Shown one piece after another: positions 51,072 through 59,583 of a DNA stretch of 64,000 nucleotides (within the stretch, counting starts at the first letter, position 1; every line of letters starts with the position of its first letter). Where the stretch lies: positions 603,130-667,129 of the forward strand of contig NZ_CP061313.1 in the NCBI RefSeq assembly GCF_018688235.1, in the 5' to 3' direction. The translations under genes were made by a program, and so were the position numbers. The notes beneath the pieces were generated by a model. It had not been told where the DNA came from. It worked only from the letters and a program-made list of their open reading frames with translations, and ran no database searches. Origin of the DNA: Polynucleobacter sp. AP-Nino-20-G2 (lineage in GTDB: Bacteria > Pseudomonadota > Gammaproteobacteria > Burkholderiales > Burkholderiaceae).

Positions 51072-51842
51072 ATGAAAAAATTCGATTTTCTGTCTATTCC
51101 CTTTGGCTTACTGCTCTCAATTATTACTTTGTATTTCATGTTGAGACCAGTTGCTGCAACTAGCGCTCCAGCATCCACTAGTCCCGTTATGACGGTGGGT
51201 AATCTCTCCTGGGATCAAACCGAGATGACGATAGCCGATGTCAAAGCCTTTGCCGATGCCACCGGTTTTATGAGTCAGGCCGAGAAAAACGGCGGCGGAC
51301 TTTCTTATGAGGCTGGTTTTGTGAAGAAACCCGGCTGGACTTGGAAAGCTCCTTATGGTGTTCCTGCAAAAGTGAGCGAGCCTGCAGTGCATCTAAATCA
51401 AGCTGAAGCTGCGGCTGTTTGCCGCTTCTATGGCAAGCGTTTACCTACGGATGATGAATGGACTTCAGCTGCCTTTCTGGAGCAAAGAGAACTCCCTCCA
51501 GCTGGCTTCACCAGGGGTCAACGTTATCCGTTTCCGGGTGGAGCAACCCCAGAGGTCTCCCATTGCCTCAGCGGCTGCGGCAACTACAAAGGTGTAGCCC
51601 CAGCGGGTGCATTAAACCGCGGTACTGGTCATGTACCTACTGGCACTACCAAGCCAGGTGTGAATGGCTTATTCGATATGGGTGGCAATGTTTGGGAGTG
51701 GACATCTACTGAGCGTAATGGCAGATTCATTACCCGTGGCGCCTCCTGGTGGTATGGTCCAGAAAGGCAAAAAGAGTCTGATGTAGAGTCTAAGCCAGCT
51801 GATATTGGCGTGGTTTATATAGGCTTTCGCTGCGTTAGTTAA
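51072..51842 (+). CDS. Formylglycine-generating-enzyme (SUMF1/EgtB fold) family protein
   Basis: The 256-residue protein has an N-terminal membrane anchor or signal peptide (about 10-28) and the FGE-sulfatase fold. YGKRLPTDDEWTSAAFLEQR (about 121-140), GLFDMGGNVWEWTSTERNG (about 200-218), RGASWWYG and the closing VYIGFRCVS are visible. The copper-binding cysteine pair of true FGEs is not apparent, so a non-enzymatic or different role is likely. It lies 8 bases after the Cache-GGDEF gene and may be part of the same signalling unit. Confidence 0.85.
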   Translation: MKKFDFLSIPFGLLLSIITLYFMLRPVAATSAPASTSPVMTVGNLSWDQTEMTIADVKAFADATGFMSQAEKNGGGLSYEAGFVKKPGWTWKAPYGVPAKVSEPAVHLNQAEAAAVCRFYGKRLPTDDEWTSAAFLEQRELPPAGFTRGQRYPFPGGATPEVSHCLSGCGNYKGVAPAGALNRGTGHVPTGTTKPGVNGLFDMGGNVWEWTSTERNGRFITRGASWWYGPERQKESDVESKPADIGVVYIGFRCVS

Positions 51843-51861
51843 TCCCATGAAACAATAGGGG

Positions 51862-53187
51862 ATGACCAATCCCGTAGTCGACCCATCCGCCATTGAAATC
51901 ACCCCTGAATATCAGGAGGTCATTGATGCCATCGAGCGTCATGACCCTTATATCTTTGTCAGTGGTAAAGCGGGTACGGGTAAAACTACGCTGATTGGTT
52001 ATCTGCGTGAACATATTCCCGGAAATGTTGTTGTCGTTGCGCCGACTGGCGTAGCGGCACTCCAGGTCAAGGGTGTCACGATTCACTCTTTCTTTCGCCT
52101 GCCGCCTCGCTTAATTTTTCCAGAGGAAGATATTAAGCCTCTCAAGGATAAGCGCCTATATCAAGATATTCGTTTGCTCATCATTGATGAGATATCGATG
52201 GTGAGAGCGGATGTGGTTGATGCAATAGACTTGTTCTTGCGCGCCAATGGCCCGCATAAAAGTCAACCATTTGGCGGAATCCAGATCATGTTTGTGGGTG
52301 ACTTATTTCAGTTGCCTCCCGTGGTTTCTAACGCTGATATGCAGGTGTTAGCGGAGCGTGGCTACGAAGGGCCTTATTTCTTTTGCGCCATGGCCTTGCA
52401 TCGCAAGGATGTCACCATGGTGGAGTTATCCAAGATATTCCGCCAGAAGGACGCGCATTTTGCAGGCTTGTTAAATCAGATCCGCATTAATCAAGATATT
52501 GATGAAGCGCTGGATACCTTAAATGCAGTATGTTACGAGGTTAAAAGAGAAGTTGATGATCAAACCATCACATTAACTACAACTAACGCACGCGCTGATC
52601 AAATCAATAATGCTGGATTAAGGGCTTTAACAAGCGACGCAAAGGTTTATGCGGGTAATAGCACTGGCAAATTCAACGTAGATGATCGCAATTTGCCATC
52701 ACCAAATCATCTCACCCTGAAGGTCGGGGCAAAGGTAATGTTTACCGCCACTGATAGCAACTTTCCGAAGCGTTGGGTAAATGGCACTATTGGAGTTGTA
52801 CGGGAACTGCTGCCCAATACCGTGAAGGTGATGGTACAAAACGGACCTTACTCTAATACAGTAGAGGTGAAAGGACATCAGTGGGAATCGTATCGATACG
52901 ATCACGACATGATGTCCGGGAAAATCTCCCCGAACATCATCGGTACCTTTGTGCAGATTCCATTAATGCTTGCTTGGGCCGTCACTATTCATAAGAGTCA
53001 AGGTAAGACACTCGACAAGATTAAAGTAGACCTCTCTTCAGGGGCATTTGCCTCCGGCCAAGTCTATGTGGCCCTCAGTCGCTGCACCTCTATTGAGGGC
53101 ATCACTCTAGAGCGGCCTATTCAGCCTAAGGACGTGAGTTGCGATCAAGAGGTCAAGCGTTTCTATTTGAGCTGCCTCCCCAATTAG
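51862..53187 (+). CDS. PIF1/RecD-like ATP-dependent DNA helicase
   Basis: A 441-residue SF1 helicase. It shows Walker A SGKAGTGKTTL (about 34-44), motif Ia VVAPTGVAALQVKGVTIHSF, Walker B RLLIIDEISMV (about 103-113) and motif III FGGIQIMFVGDLFQLPPV. The C-terminal motifs include WAVTIHKSQGKTLDKIKVDL and GQVYVALSRCTSIEGITL. PIF1-family helicases unwind DNA and resolve G-quadruplexes or R-loops. It is preceded by AGGGG and stands as a single gene before the toxin-antitoxin pair. Confidence 0.92.
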   Translation: MTNPVVDPSAIEITPEYQEVIDAIERHDPYIFVSGKAGTGKTTLIGYLREHIPGNVVVVAPTGVAALQVKGVTIHSFFRLPPRLIFPEEDIKPLKDKRLYQDIRLLIIDEISMVRADVVDAIDLFLRANGPHKSQPFGGIQIMFVGDLFQLPPVVSNADMQVLAERGYEGPYFFCAMALHRKDVTMVELSKIFRQKDAHFAGLLNQIRINQDIDEALDTLNAVCYEVKREVDDQTITLTTTNARADQINNAGLRALTSDAKVYAGNSTGKFNVDDRNLPSPNHLTLKVGAKVMFTATDSNFPKRWVNGTIGVVRELLPNTVKVMVQNGPYSNTVEVKGHQWESYRYDHDMMSGKISPNIIGTFVQIPLMLAWAVTIHKSQGKTLDKIKVDLSSGAFASGQVYVALSRCTSIEGITLERPIQPKDVSCDQEVKRFYLSCLPN

Positions 53188-53202
53188 GCGTCAATCCTTG
53201 GA

Positions 53203-53241
53203 TTGACTTCGGCTGTACATTGTTATAACATTGTTATTACT
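53203..53241 (+). promoter_or_regulatory. Promoter/operator of the mazEF-like pair
   Basis: TTGACT (53203-53208) is followed by the 8-bp palindrome GTTATAAC (53222-53229), within two direct copies of ACATTGTTAT 12 bases apart. The second copy ends just before the antitoxin ATG. Autorepression by the AbrB-type antitoxin is expected for this family. The -35/-10 spacing is short (about 15), so the exact promoter is uncertain. Confidence 0.5.
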
Positions 53242-53502
53242 ATGAAAAAACAGCTACATCTTCAAATTCGCCAGATAGGCAATTCTCGTGGAGTGGTTAT
53301 TCCTAAGGCTATTCTTGAACAGGTTGGCCTCGATGATTCAGCGGATTTAGTTATTGAAGGCAACAAACTCGTCTTGAGTAAGCCTAAAAAAAATCCTCGT
53401 GAAGGCTGGGCTGAGGATTCTAGGGCAATTGCCGAGGCTGGCGAAGATCAACTGGTGATGGGCGATTTTATGAACGAAGCTGATGGGGATTGGGCTTGGT
53501 AA
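53242..53502 (+). CDS. MazE/AbrB-type antitoxin
   Basis: The 86-residue protein has the swapped-hairpin DNA-binding domain: LHLQIRQIGNSRGVVIPKAI (about 5-24), then VGLDDSADLVIEGNKLVLSK. The C-terminus is acidic and ends DWAW, the part that usually wraps the toxin. ATG 53242 follows the operator-like repeats, so the longer frame starting in the promoter is rejected. Its end overlaps the toxin gene by 7 bases. Confidence 0.9.
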   Translation: MKKQLHLQIRQIGNSRGVVIPKAILEQVGLDDSADLVIEGNKLVLSKPKKNPREGWAEDSRAIAEAGEDQLVMGDFMNEADGDWAW

Positions 53503-53828
53503 AAAGTATTGTTTCTCGCGGCGATATCTGGTTAATTGATCTAGACCCAACTCTTGGCAGTGAGATTAAAAAGACTCGACCTTGTGTTGTTGTGTCTCCG
53601 CAAGAAATGCATGATTTTTTGCGAACAGTCATTGTTGCGCCGATGACCACCAAAGGTCGACAAGCCTCCTACCGAGTGCCAATTACACATGACGGAAAAA
53701 AAGGGTTGGTGCTACTCGATCAAATCCGCACGATTGATAAGGCCCGGCTTGTTAAGAGGCTAGGTGCTGTCAGCAATAAAACACTAGTAGCCAGCCTTGA
53801 GGTTTTGCAGGCTACTTTTACGTTTTAA
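53496..53828 (+). CDS. MazF/PemK-type endoribonuclease toxin
   Basis: The 110-residue protein has the PemK/MazF fold: SRGDIWLIDLDPTLGSEIKK, then TRPCVVVSPQ with the catalytic Arg, and VIVAPMTTKGR with the conserved Thr region. GLVLLDQIRTIDKARLVKRL follows. It is expected to cut mRNA, or tRNA in some family members. The start is a TTG, 53496 (GGGG at 7-base spacing) or 53490, inside the end of the antitoxin gene, so translation is coupled and weak. Confidence 0.9.
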   Translation: MVKSIVSRGDIWLIDLDPTLGSEIKKTRPCVVVSPQEMHDFLRTVIVAPMTTKGRQASYRVPITHDGKKGLVLLDQIRTIDKARLVKRLGAVSNKTLVASLEVLQATFTF

Positions 53829-53832
53829 CGAC

Positions 53833-55422
53833 TTAGAACCCAGCCGCTAATCCATCGCGGCGATGATCGCTACCGGCGATATACGCAGCGCTAGTATTTT
53901 CATCGAGCAATGCAATAGCTTGTGCGCTACCAAAGTCTAGGCTGTTGGCTGGCATCACAGCAACTTCATGCCCCATTGCTTTAAGGCCTTCAACTACTGC
54001 GGTAGGCATTGAGGCTTCCACTGTGAGCTTACCTAAGTCATCAATTCTCCAGCGTGGCGCATCAGAGCAGGCTTGTGGATTGAGATACTCATCAACAAAG
54101 CGCATTACAAACTGAATATGACCCTGGGGCTGCATATTGCCGCCCATCACACCAAACGCCATTGCGGGTTGTTCGCCTTTTGTTAAGAACGCCGGGATGA
54201 TAGTGTGGAAAGGCCGCTTTCCAGGGGCGACTTGATTGGGGTGACCCTCAACCAAGCTAAAGCTCATGCCACGGTTATGGAAAGCAATGCCACCAGGGGC
54301 AACGACACCTGAGCCAAAGCCTTTGAAGTTTGATTGAATATAAGAAATGATCATGCCGGATTCATCGGCGGCGCAAAGATACACCGTGCCTCCCGCATGT
54401 GGATCTCCGGCGCCATAGCTTCCAGCGTGTTGATGATCAATGAGGGCGGCGCGACCTGCTAAATAGTCTCTATCCAATAAGGCGCTAGTAGGCACTTTCA
54501 TGGTGTTGGCATCTGATACATGCGCATAAGCATCGGCAAAAGCGATGCGCATCGCCTCTACTTGCAAGTGAATGCGTTGCGCAGAGTTGGCGGGGTATTG
54601 CTTCACATTAGCTGCTTGCAAAATTCCCAGAGCCATTTGCGCCACAATGCCGGAACCGTTTGGAGGAATTTCATGAAGGGTGTAATCGCCATAGTCAAAG
54701 GCTAAAGGCTCAACCCATTCAGTTTTGTTAGCTGCGAAATCCGCCATCGTGAAACAGCCCCCAGTACTTTGGGCAAAGTCGACCATGGATTGGGCAAGAG
54801 TGCCCTTATAGAAGGATTCTCCTTCAGTATCGGCTATCTCACGAAGCGTTTTGGCTTGAGCGGGGTAGCGCCAGATTTGGCCGGCAGTAGGTGCTTTGCC
54901 ATCAATCAAAAATGATTCAACAAAGCCCGGCTGATTTTTCAGAATCGGAATGGCCTCGCGCCATTGGCGCGCAATGACTGGTGAAACTGGAAAGCCGTTC
55001 TCGGCATAGTCAATTGCACGCTTAAAGAGTTGCGCAAATGGGAGTTTGCCAAATTTGCGAGAGAGTTCAATCCACCCAGATACCATGCCAGGCACGGTAA
55101 CGGTATTCCACCCAATCAGATCCATCGCAGTTTTGCCGGCGAAATATTCTGGCGTCCATGCTGCCGGCGCTCTGCCAGATGCATTCATTCCATGTAGCTT
55201 TTTACCATCCCAAATCAATGCAAAGCCATCGCCACCTAAGCCATTCATCGTAGGCTCTACAACAGTGAGGGTGATGGCCGTAGCAAGAGCTGCATCGACA
55301 GCATTACCTCCGCTTTGAAGTGCCTCAATGCCAGCCTGAGTGGCGAGTGGCTGGGAACTGGCCACAGCATTCTTTGCAAGGACGGGCGCGCGGCCGCCAC
55401 CAAAAGGAGGGGAAATAAGCAT
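53833..55422 (-). CDS. Gamma-glutamyltransferase family protein
   Basis: A 529-residue Ntn-hydrolase precursor. It has VASSQPLATQAGIEALQSGG, NAVDAALATAITLTVVEP and NGLGGDGFALIWDG near the N-terminus. The self-cleavage site is the Thr in HAGGTVYLCAADESG at about residue 346, followed by GFGSGVVAPGGIAFHNRG. No signal peptide is visible, unlike classical periplasmic Ggt, so it may be cytoplasmic and act on another gamma-glutamyl or cephalosporin-like substrate. It lies 45 bases downstream of a Bug-family receptor gene on the same strand. Confidence 0.9.
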   Translation of the reverse strand: MLISPPFGGGRAPVLAKNAVASSQPLATQAGIEALQSGGNAVDAALATAITLTVVEPTMNGLGGDGFALIWDGKKLHGMNASGRAPAAWTPEYFAGKTAMDLIGWNTVTVPGMVSGWIELSRKFGKLPFAQLFKRAIDYAENGFPVSPVIARQWREAIPILKNQPGFVESFLIDGKAPTAGQIWRYPAQAKTLREIADTEGESFYKGTLAQSMVDFAQSTGGCFTMADFAANKTEWVEPLAFDYGDYTLHEIPPNGSGIVAQMALGILQAANVKQYPANSAQRIHLQVEAMRIAFADAYAHVSDANTMKVPTSALLDRDYLAGRAALIDHQHAGSYGAGDPHAGGTVYLCAADESGMIISYIQSNFKGFGSGVVAPGGIAFHNRGMSFSLVEGHPNQVAPGKRPFHTIIPAFLTKGEQPAMAFGVMGGNMQPQGHIQFVMRFVDEYLNPQACSDAPRWRIDDLGKLTVEASMPTAVVEGLKAMGHEVAVMPANSLDFGSAQAIALLDENTSAAYIAGSDHRRDGLAAGF

Positions 55423-55467
55423 GGGATTAATCTATTCTAAAAGTGGCTATTTGAAGCTGGTATGTGC

Positions 55468-56457
55468 TCAATCAATTTTAACGTCTGCTGACTTTACTGC
55501 TTTTGCCCACTTATCTTGCTCGCTTTGGGTAATGGCCTGTAATTGCTCTGAATTAGCAAATTGGGGGTGGATGCCTTGATTTGCTAGACGCGCTTTGAAA
55601 TCGGGGTTGGTCAAAATTTTCCGAATTTCTTTTTCAAGCTTTGCAACGATCACAGGTGAAGTGCCCTTAGGCGCATAGATTGCATAAAAATTTTCTACAT
55701 CAAATTGCTTCATGCCATCCTGTCCTAAAGTTGGAACGGTAGGCATGAGCGGGGAACGTTCTGCCGCCGCAATAGCGATGGGGCGAAGCTTTCCACTTTG
55801 AATATGAGGTAGGGAGGCAGTCACGCTATCAAACATCATCAGCGTGTTTCCTGCGATGAGGTCAGGTAACGCAAAAGAGCTGCCTTTGTATGGGATGTGT
55901 GTTCCTGTCGCGCCGATCCGCTGCATGAACATGGTTGCTTCTAGATGAGAAAGACTGCCATTACCCTGAGAGGCGTAATTAAAGTTTCCCTTCTTCGACT
56001 TAATGAAGGCAATCAGTTCCGGTAAGTTTTTTGCGGGCACTGTAGGGTTCACCACAATTAAGTGAGGCACGGTCCCAATTAATGCGACTGGCACAAAGTC
56101 TTTAGTGAGGTCAGCTGGTGGATTTTTAAAGAGCGCTTGAGAAATCGATTGATTGGTCATTGCGCTAATGTGAATGGTGTAGCCATCAGGAGCGGCCTTT
56201 GCTGCCGCACCCAGGCCAATCATTCCCCCTGCACCAGGTTTGTTTTCAATGACAACGGATTGGCCGAGCGATTCTCCCAATGGTACTGCTACCGCGCGTG
56301 CAAAGGCGTCGGTAGAGCCACCCGCTGGAAAGGAGAGTATTGCCACGATGGGTTTCTTGGGCCAGTCGCTATCTGGTGCAGCAAGTGCCGACCCACAGAG
56401 GATCACCAGTGTGGATAGGCCGAGGAATAGTCGTGACAGATATTTTGAGGTATTCAT
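55468..56457 (-). CDS. Bug family tripartite-tricarboxylate-type substrate-binding protein
   Basis: This periplasmic solute receptor of the Bug/TctC type, very common in Burkholderiales, has 329 residues. A signal peptide (about 1-29, ending SALAAPD) is followed by KPIVAILSFPAGGSTDAFAR, VIENKPGAGGMIGLGAAAK and DFVPVALIGTVPHLIVV. No membrane subunits of a TTT transporter are adjacent. I chose ATG 56457 because a signal peptide starts there; a longer frame adds 35 unlikely residues. Probably co-transcribed with the gamma-glutamyltransferase gene. Confidence 0.92.
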   Translation of the reverse strand: MNTSKYLSRLFLGLSTLVILCGSALAAPDSDWPKKPIVAILSFPAGGSTDAFARAVAVPLGESLGQSVVIENKPGAGGMIGLGAAAKAAPDGYTIHISAMTNQSISQALFKNPPADLTKDFVPVALIGTVPHLIVVNPTVPAKNLPELIAFIKSKKGNFNYASQGNGSLSHLEATMFMQRIGATGTHIPYKGSSFALPDLIAGNTLMMFDSVTASLPHIQSGKLRPIAIAAAERSPLMPTVPTLGQDGMKQFDVENFYAIYAPKGTSPVIVAKLEKEIRKILTNPDFKARLANQGIHPQFANSEQLQAITQSEQDKWAKAVKSADVKID

Positions 56458-56546
56458 TTCAAATTCCAGTGGGTTAATAAGTAATATAGTATTGGAAATC
56501 ACACCAAAGGGTGTGCGACAAATGACAAACATCCATCGAGACAAAT

Positions 56547-57896
56547 ATGACTGCAGCACCAAAGGTTCCAGCTTCTATTGACATGTCGGCATATTGGTTG
56601 CCATACACCCCAAATCGTTACTTTCATCAGCACCCTAAGGTAATGCAGTCAGCCAAAGGAGCTTACTACTTTGATGATCATGGCCGAAAGCTATTTGATG
56701 GACTTTCGGGCCTGTGGTGCTCTCCTTTGGGGCATGGTGATCCGCGTATTGGTGCAGCGATTCAGAAGCAATACGAAACCATGGACTATTGCCCAGCATT
56801 TCAGATGGCTAGTGAAGCGACATTTACATTAGCCAGTCGAATTGTTCAAATGGCACCAGAAGGTTTGAGTAAAGTATTTTTTACTAACTCTGGATCTGAG
56901 GCGGTTGATACCGCTCTGAAGATTGCCATTGCCTACCATCGTGCCTTAGGAAACGCATCGCGCTTTCGAATGATTGGAAGAGAGCGGGCTTATCACGGTG
57001 TGGGTATCGGCGGGATTTCTGTGGGAGGCATTGTTGCCAACAGAAAATCGTTTGCCAACATGATGATGCCCGGAGTGGATCACTTGCCCCATACATTTAA
57101 CCTCTCGCAGATGGCGTTTTCTAAAGGGCAGCCTACTTGGGGTGCTCACTTAGCTGATGAGTTAGAAAACATTGTGGCTTTACATGATGCGAATACGATC
57201 GCGGCAGTCATCTTGGAGCCGGTGCAAGGGTCTACTGGTGTGATTGTTCCGCCACAGGGGTATCTGCAAAAGATTCGGGATATTTGCACCAAGCATGGCA
57301 TCTTGTTGATATTTGATGAGGTCATCACGGGCTTTGGTCGATTGGGCGCAAATTTTGGTGCCGATCGATTTGGTGTTACGCCAGACATGATCACCTTCGC
57401 GAAAGCGATCACTAATGGTGTGATTCCAATGGGCGGCGTCCTAGTGCGCGGTGATATATACGATGCCATCATGTCCCAAGGTGGACAGGAGCAGGCTATT
57501 GAATTCTTCCATGGTTATACCTACTCTGGACATCCAATTCCAACGGCGGCAGCCCATGCAGTCTTGGATATTTTTGAATCAGATGATTTAGTGAATCGCG
57601 CCAAGGCTTTAGAACCCGTTTTAGAAAATTCACTGCATGCGCTGAAAGGCAAATCGGGATTATTGGATATTCGTAACTTCGGGCTTTCAGGCGCGGTAGA
57701 TCTCGAGCCTATTCCTGGTAAGCCAGGCCTCAGGGCGATGAAAACTTTGGAAGCTTGTATTGAAAGAGGCGCCTTAGTGCGCATCACGGGCGATACGATT
57801 GCGGTCGGGCCTCCATTCATCTCAAGCCCCGCTGAAGTGGAGTTCTTGGTAAGCGTATTGGGTGATGCGATTGATGATGCAATGAAGGTCAGCTAA
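56547..57896 (+). CDS. Class III PLP-dependent aminotransferase (omega-amino acid:pyruvate type)
   Basis: The 449-residue enzyme resembles beta-alanine/omega-amino acid:pyruvate transaminases. WLPYTPNRYFHQHPKVM is near the N-terminus, then FDGLSGLWCSPLGHGDPRI and FFTNSGSEAVDTALKIAIAY. AVILEPVQGSTGVIVPPQGY leads to LIFDEVITGFGRLG, which holds the PLP-ring Asp, and Lys286 (TFAKAITNG) should bind PLP. It is divergent from the Bug gene with a 90-base spacer. The specific amine donor is not predictable. Confidence 0.92.
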   Translation: MTAAPKVPASIDMSAYWLPYTPNRYFHQHPKVMQSAKGAYYFDDHGRKLFDGLSGLWCSPLGHGDPRIGAAIQKQYETMDYCPAFQMASEATFTLASRIVQMAPEGLSKVFFTNSGSEAVDTALKIAIAYHRALGNASRFRMIGRERAYHGVGIGGISVGGIVANRKSFANMMMPGVDHLPHTFNLSQMAFSKGQPTWGAHLADELENIVALHDANTIAAVILEPVQGSTGVIVPPQGYLQKIRDICTKHGILLIFDEVITGFGRLGANFGADRFGVTPDMITFAKAITNGVIPMGGVLVRGDIYDAIMSQGGQEQAIEFFHGYTYSGHPIPTAAAHAVLDIFESDDLVNRAKALEPVLENSLHALKGKSGLLDIRNFGLSGAVDLEPIPGKPGLRAMKTLEACIERGALVRITGDTIAVGPPFISSPAEVEFLVSVLGDAIDDAMKVS

Positions 57897-57915
57897 AACC
57901 TAGCTTGCAGAGCGT

Positions 57916-57934
57916 ACCTATTTGTTAAATAGGT
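57916..57934. other. Hairpin at the 3' ends of the aminotransferase and lrgB genes
   Basis: The perfect inverted repeat ACCTATTT/AAATAGGT with loop GTT overlaps the lrgB stop codon. No T-run on either strand, so termination is doubtful, but it sits exactly between two convergent genes. Confidence 0.45.
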
Positions 57935-58649
57935 GATACAGAATAGGAACGGCAACGGCGCTGATCACACCATTCATCCCCATGGCGAGGCTGGCATAAG
58001 TTCCAGCCTCCGGGTGGATGCTAAATGCGCGCGATGTACCAATGCCATGGGCGCCAATACCAATGGCAAAGCCACGTTGCCACCATGCCTTCATACCTAA
58101 GGCATTCAGAATAAAGGGTGCCAAAATGGCACCCAGTATTCCGGTGGTTACAGCAAAGATGGCTGTCAGAGTTGGCGATACCCCAATACGCTCGGCAATA
58201 CCCATTGCAATTGGTGCGGTGACTGACTTCGGATACATTGCTCCGGTAATGCTGGAGTCAGCACCAAATAATTTGGCGATATTGACGGCGCTGACAATCG
58301 AGACCAAGCCGCCGGCAAGCAAAGAGGCAAGTAAGGGGATAGAGCGCCCCTTGAGGCTGCTAAGACCCCTATAAATAGGAATAGCCAGGGATACCGTGGC
58401 AGAGCCTAATAGGAAGTGAATAAACTGCGCACCTTCAAAGTAGGTGGAATAAGGCATCTCAATCAACTGAATCACGCTAGCAACCAAAATGATGGCAATC
58501 GCCACTGGGTTGGCCAATGGATTTTGTTTGGTGTTTTTATAGACCCATAATCCGATTTGATAAGCGGCCAGAGTGATGAATAGTGCAAATAGGGGGCTGC
58601 CAGATAAGTAAACCCAAATTTCAACGATGGAGTGTTTTTCGCTCATCAA
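57918..58649 (-). CDS. lrgB: LrgB family protein
   Basis: The 243-residue membrane protein has about seven helices. It shows the LrgB pattern: MYPKSVTAPIAMGIAERIGV (about 137-156), LNALGMKAWWQRGFAIGIGA and HGIGTSRAFSIHPEAGTYAS. LrgA/LrgB pairs were described as holin/antiholin-like and more recently as pyruvate- or glycolate-related transporters in some bacteria. The gene overlaps lrgA by 4 bases, so the two are co-translated. Confidence 0.9.
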   Translation of the reverse strand: MMSEKHSIVEIWVYLSGSPLFALFITLAAYQIGLWVYKNTKQNPLANPVAIAIILVASVIQLIEMPYSTYFEGAQFIHFLLGSATVSLAIPIYRGLSSLKGRSIPLLASLLAGGLVSIVSAVNIAKLFGADSSITGAMYPKSVTAPIAMGIAERIGVSPTLTAIFAVTTGILGAILAPFILNALGMKAWWQRGFAIGIGAHGIGTSRAFSIHPEAGTYASLAMGMNGVISAVAVPILYHLFNK

Positions 58650-58996
58650 TCCACCTCGCGGGATTTAGCACTCAAAAAACGAACGACTATTGCACTAGTG
58701 GCTATGGTTAGAACGACGCTGGCAACCAAGGCACTGACAATAGCTAAAGCATTTGCCTTCAGTTGAGGGAGGAAGAGGACGACACCAACTGCCGCTGGCA
58801 CAAATAGAAGACCAAAATATTGGCTAAAGCCATCAGCTACTGTGGCTAGGTCGTGGTTAATCCCTTTGCGGAGCATGAGCCAAACAATGAGTAGCACCAG
58901 GCCAATGACGGGCCCTGGCAAAGTGGGCAGTGCGAACTTGGAAATGAGTTCGCCGAGGCTTTGAAAAAACAGGATTTGGACGAGACCGGAGATCAT
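58646..58996 (-). CDS. lrgA: CidA/LrgA family protein
   Basis: A 116-residue membrane protein with four hydrophobic segments. It begins ILFFQSLGELISKFALPTLP and contains PGPVIGLVLLIVWLMLRKG, the family signature, then FVPAAVGVVLF. It is the small partner of LrgB, encoded directly upstream in the operon. The gene is divergent from the iorA-like gene, sharing a 128-base spacer. Confidence 0.9.
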   Translation of the reverse strand: MISGLVQILFFQSLGELISKFALPTLPGPVIGLVLLIVWLMLRKGINHDLATVADGFSQYFGLLFVPAAVGVVLFLPQLKANALAIVSALVASVVLTIATSAIVVRFLSAKSREVD

Positions 58997-59124
58997 GCTC
59001 CGATCTTACTGCCCCGCAATATATGTTGCATCGCAATAAATCATTTTTTGGTTAAGATAATCACAACAAAAGCAGGGGCTTTATCGATAAAGTCTCAATA
59101 CAGATAACGCACAGGAGAGCGCTC

Positions 59125-59574
59125 ATGGCTGACTTAAACATCAACGGCAAAAAATACAAGGTGGATGCCGATCCCGATACCCCGTTATTGTGGATTATTC
59201 GTGAGCAGATAGGTTTGACCGGCACCAAGTATGGCTGTGGAGTTGGTCAGTGCGGTGCTTGCACAGTGCTTTTCGAAGGGCAGGCGATTCGTAGCTGCTC
59301 TATTCCGGTAAGTGCCGCTGAAGGTAAGAAGATTGAAACGATCGAGAGCTTGGAGAAGAATGGTCAACTCTCTAAGGTTCAAAAAGCCTGGGTTGATAAT
59401 CAAGTTCCACAATGTGGCTACTGCCAGTCTGGCATGGTTATGGCAACCACTGCTTTGTTGCGTAACAATCCTAAACCTACCGATGAACAGATTGAAGCTG
59501 CGGTAACCAATATCTGCCGTTGCGGAACCTTCCAACAAGTGCGTGATGCAATTCATGCCGTGAGCAAGGCATAA
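59125..59574 (+). CDS. [2Fe-2S] subunit of a molybdenum hydroxylase (IorA type)
   Basis: The 149-residue electron-transfer subunit of the xanthine oxidase family. The plant-type cluster ligands are Cys38, Cys43, Cys46 and Cys58 (YGCGVGQCGACTVLF). The second cluster ligands are Cys97, Cys100, Cys131 and Cys133 (QCGYCQSGMV and ICRCGTF), all present. A two-subunit system with IorB and no FAD subunit nearby points to transfer to a cytochrome instead of NAD. Shine-Dalgarno GGAG, 9 bases before the large subunit gene. Confidence 0.93.
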   Translation: MADLNINGKKYKVDADPDTPLLWIIREQIGLTGTKYGCGVGQCGACTVLFEGQAIRSCSIPVSAAEGKKIETIESLEKNGQLSKVQKAWVDNQVPQCGYCQSGMVMATTALLRNNPKPTDEQIEAAVTNICRCGTFQQVRDAIHAVSKA

Positions 59575-59583
59575 GGAGCAATC

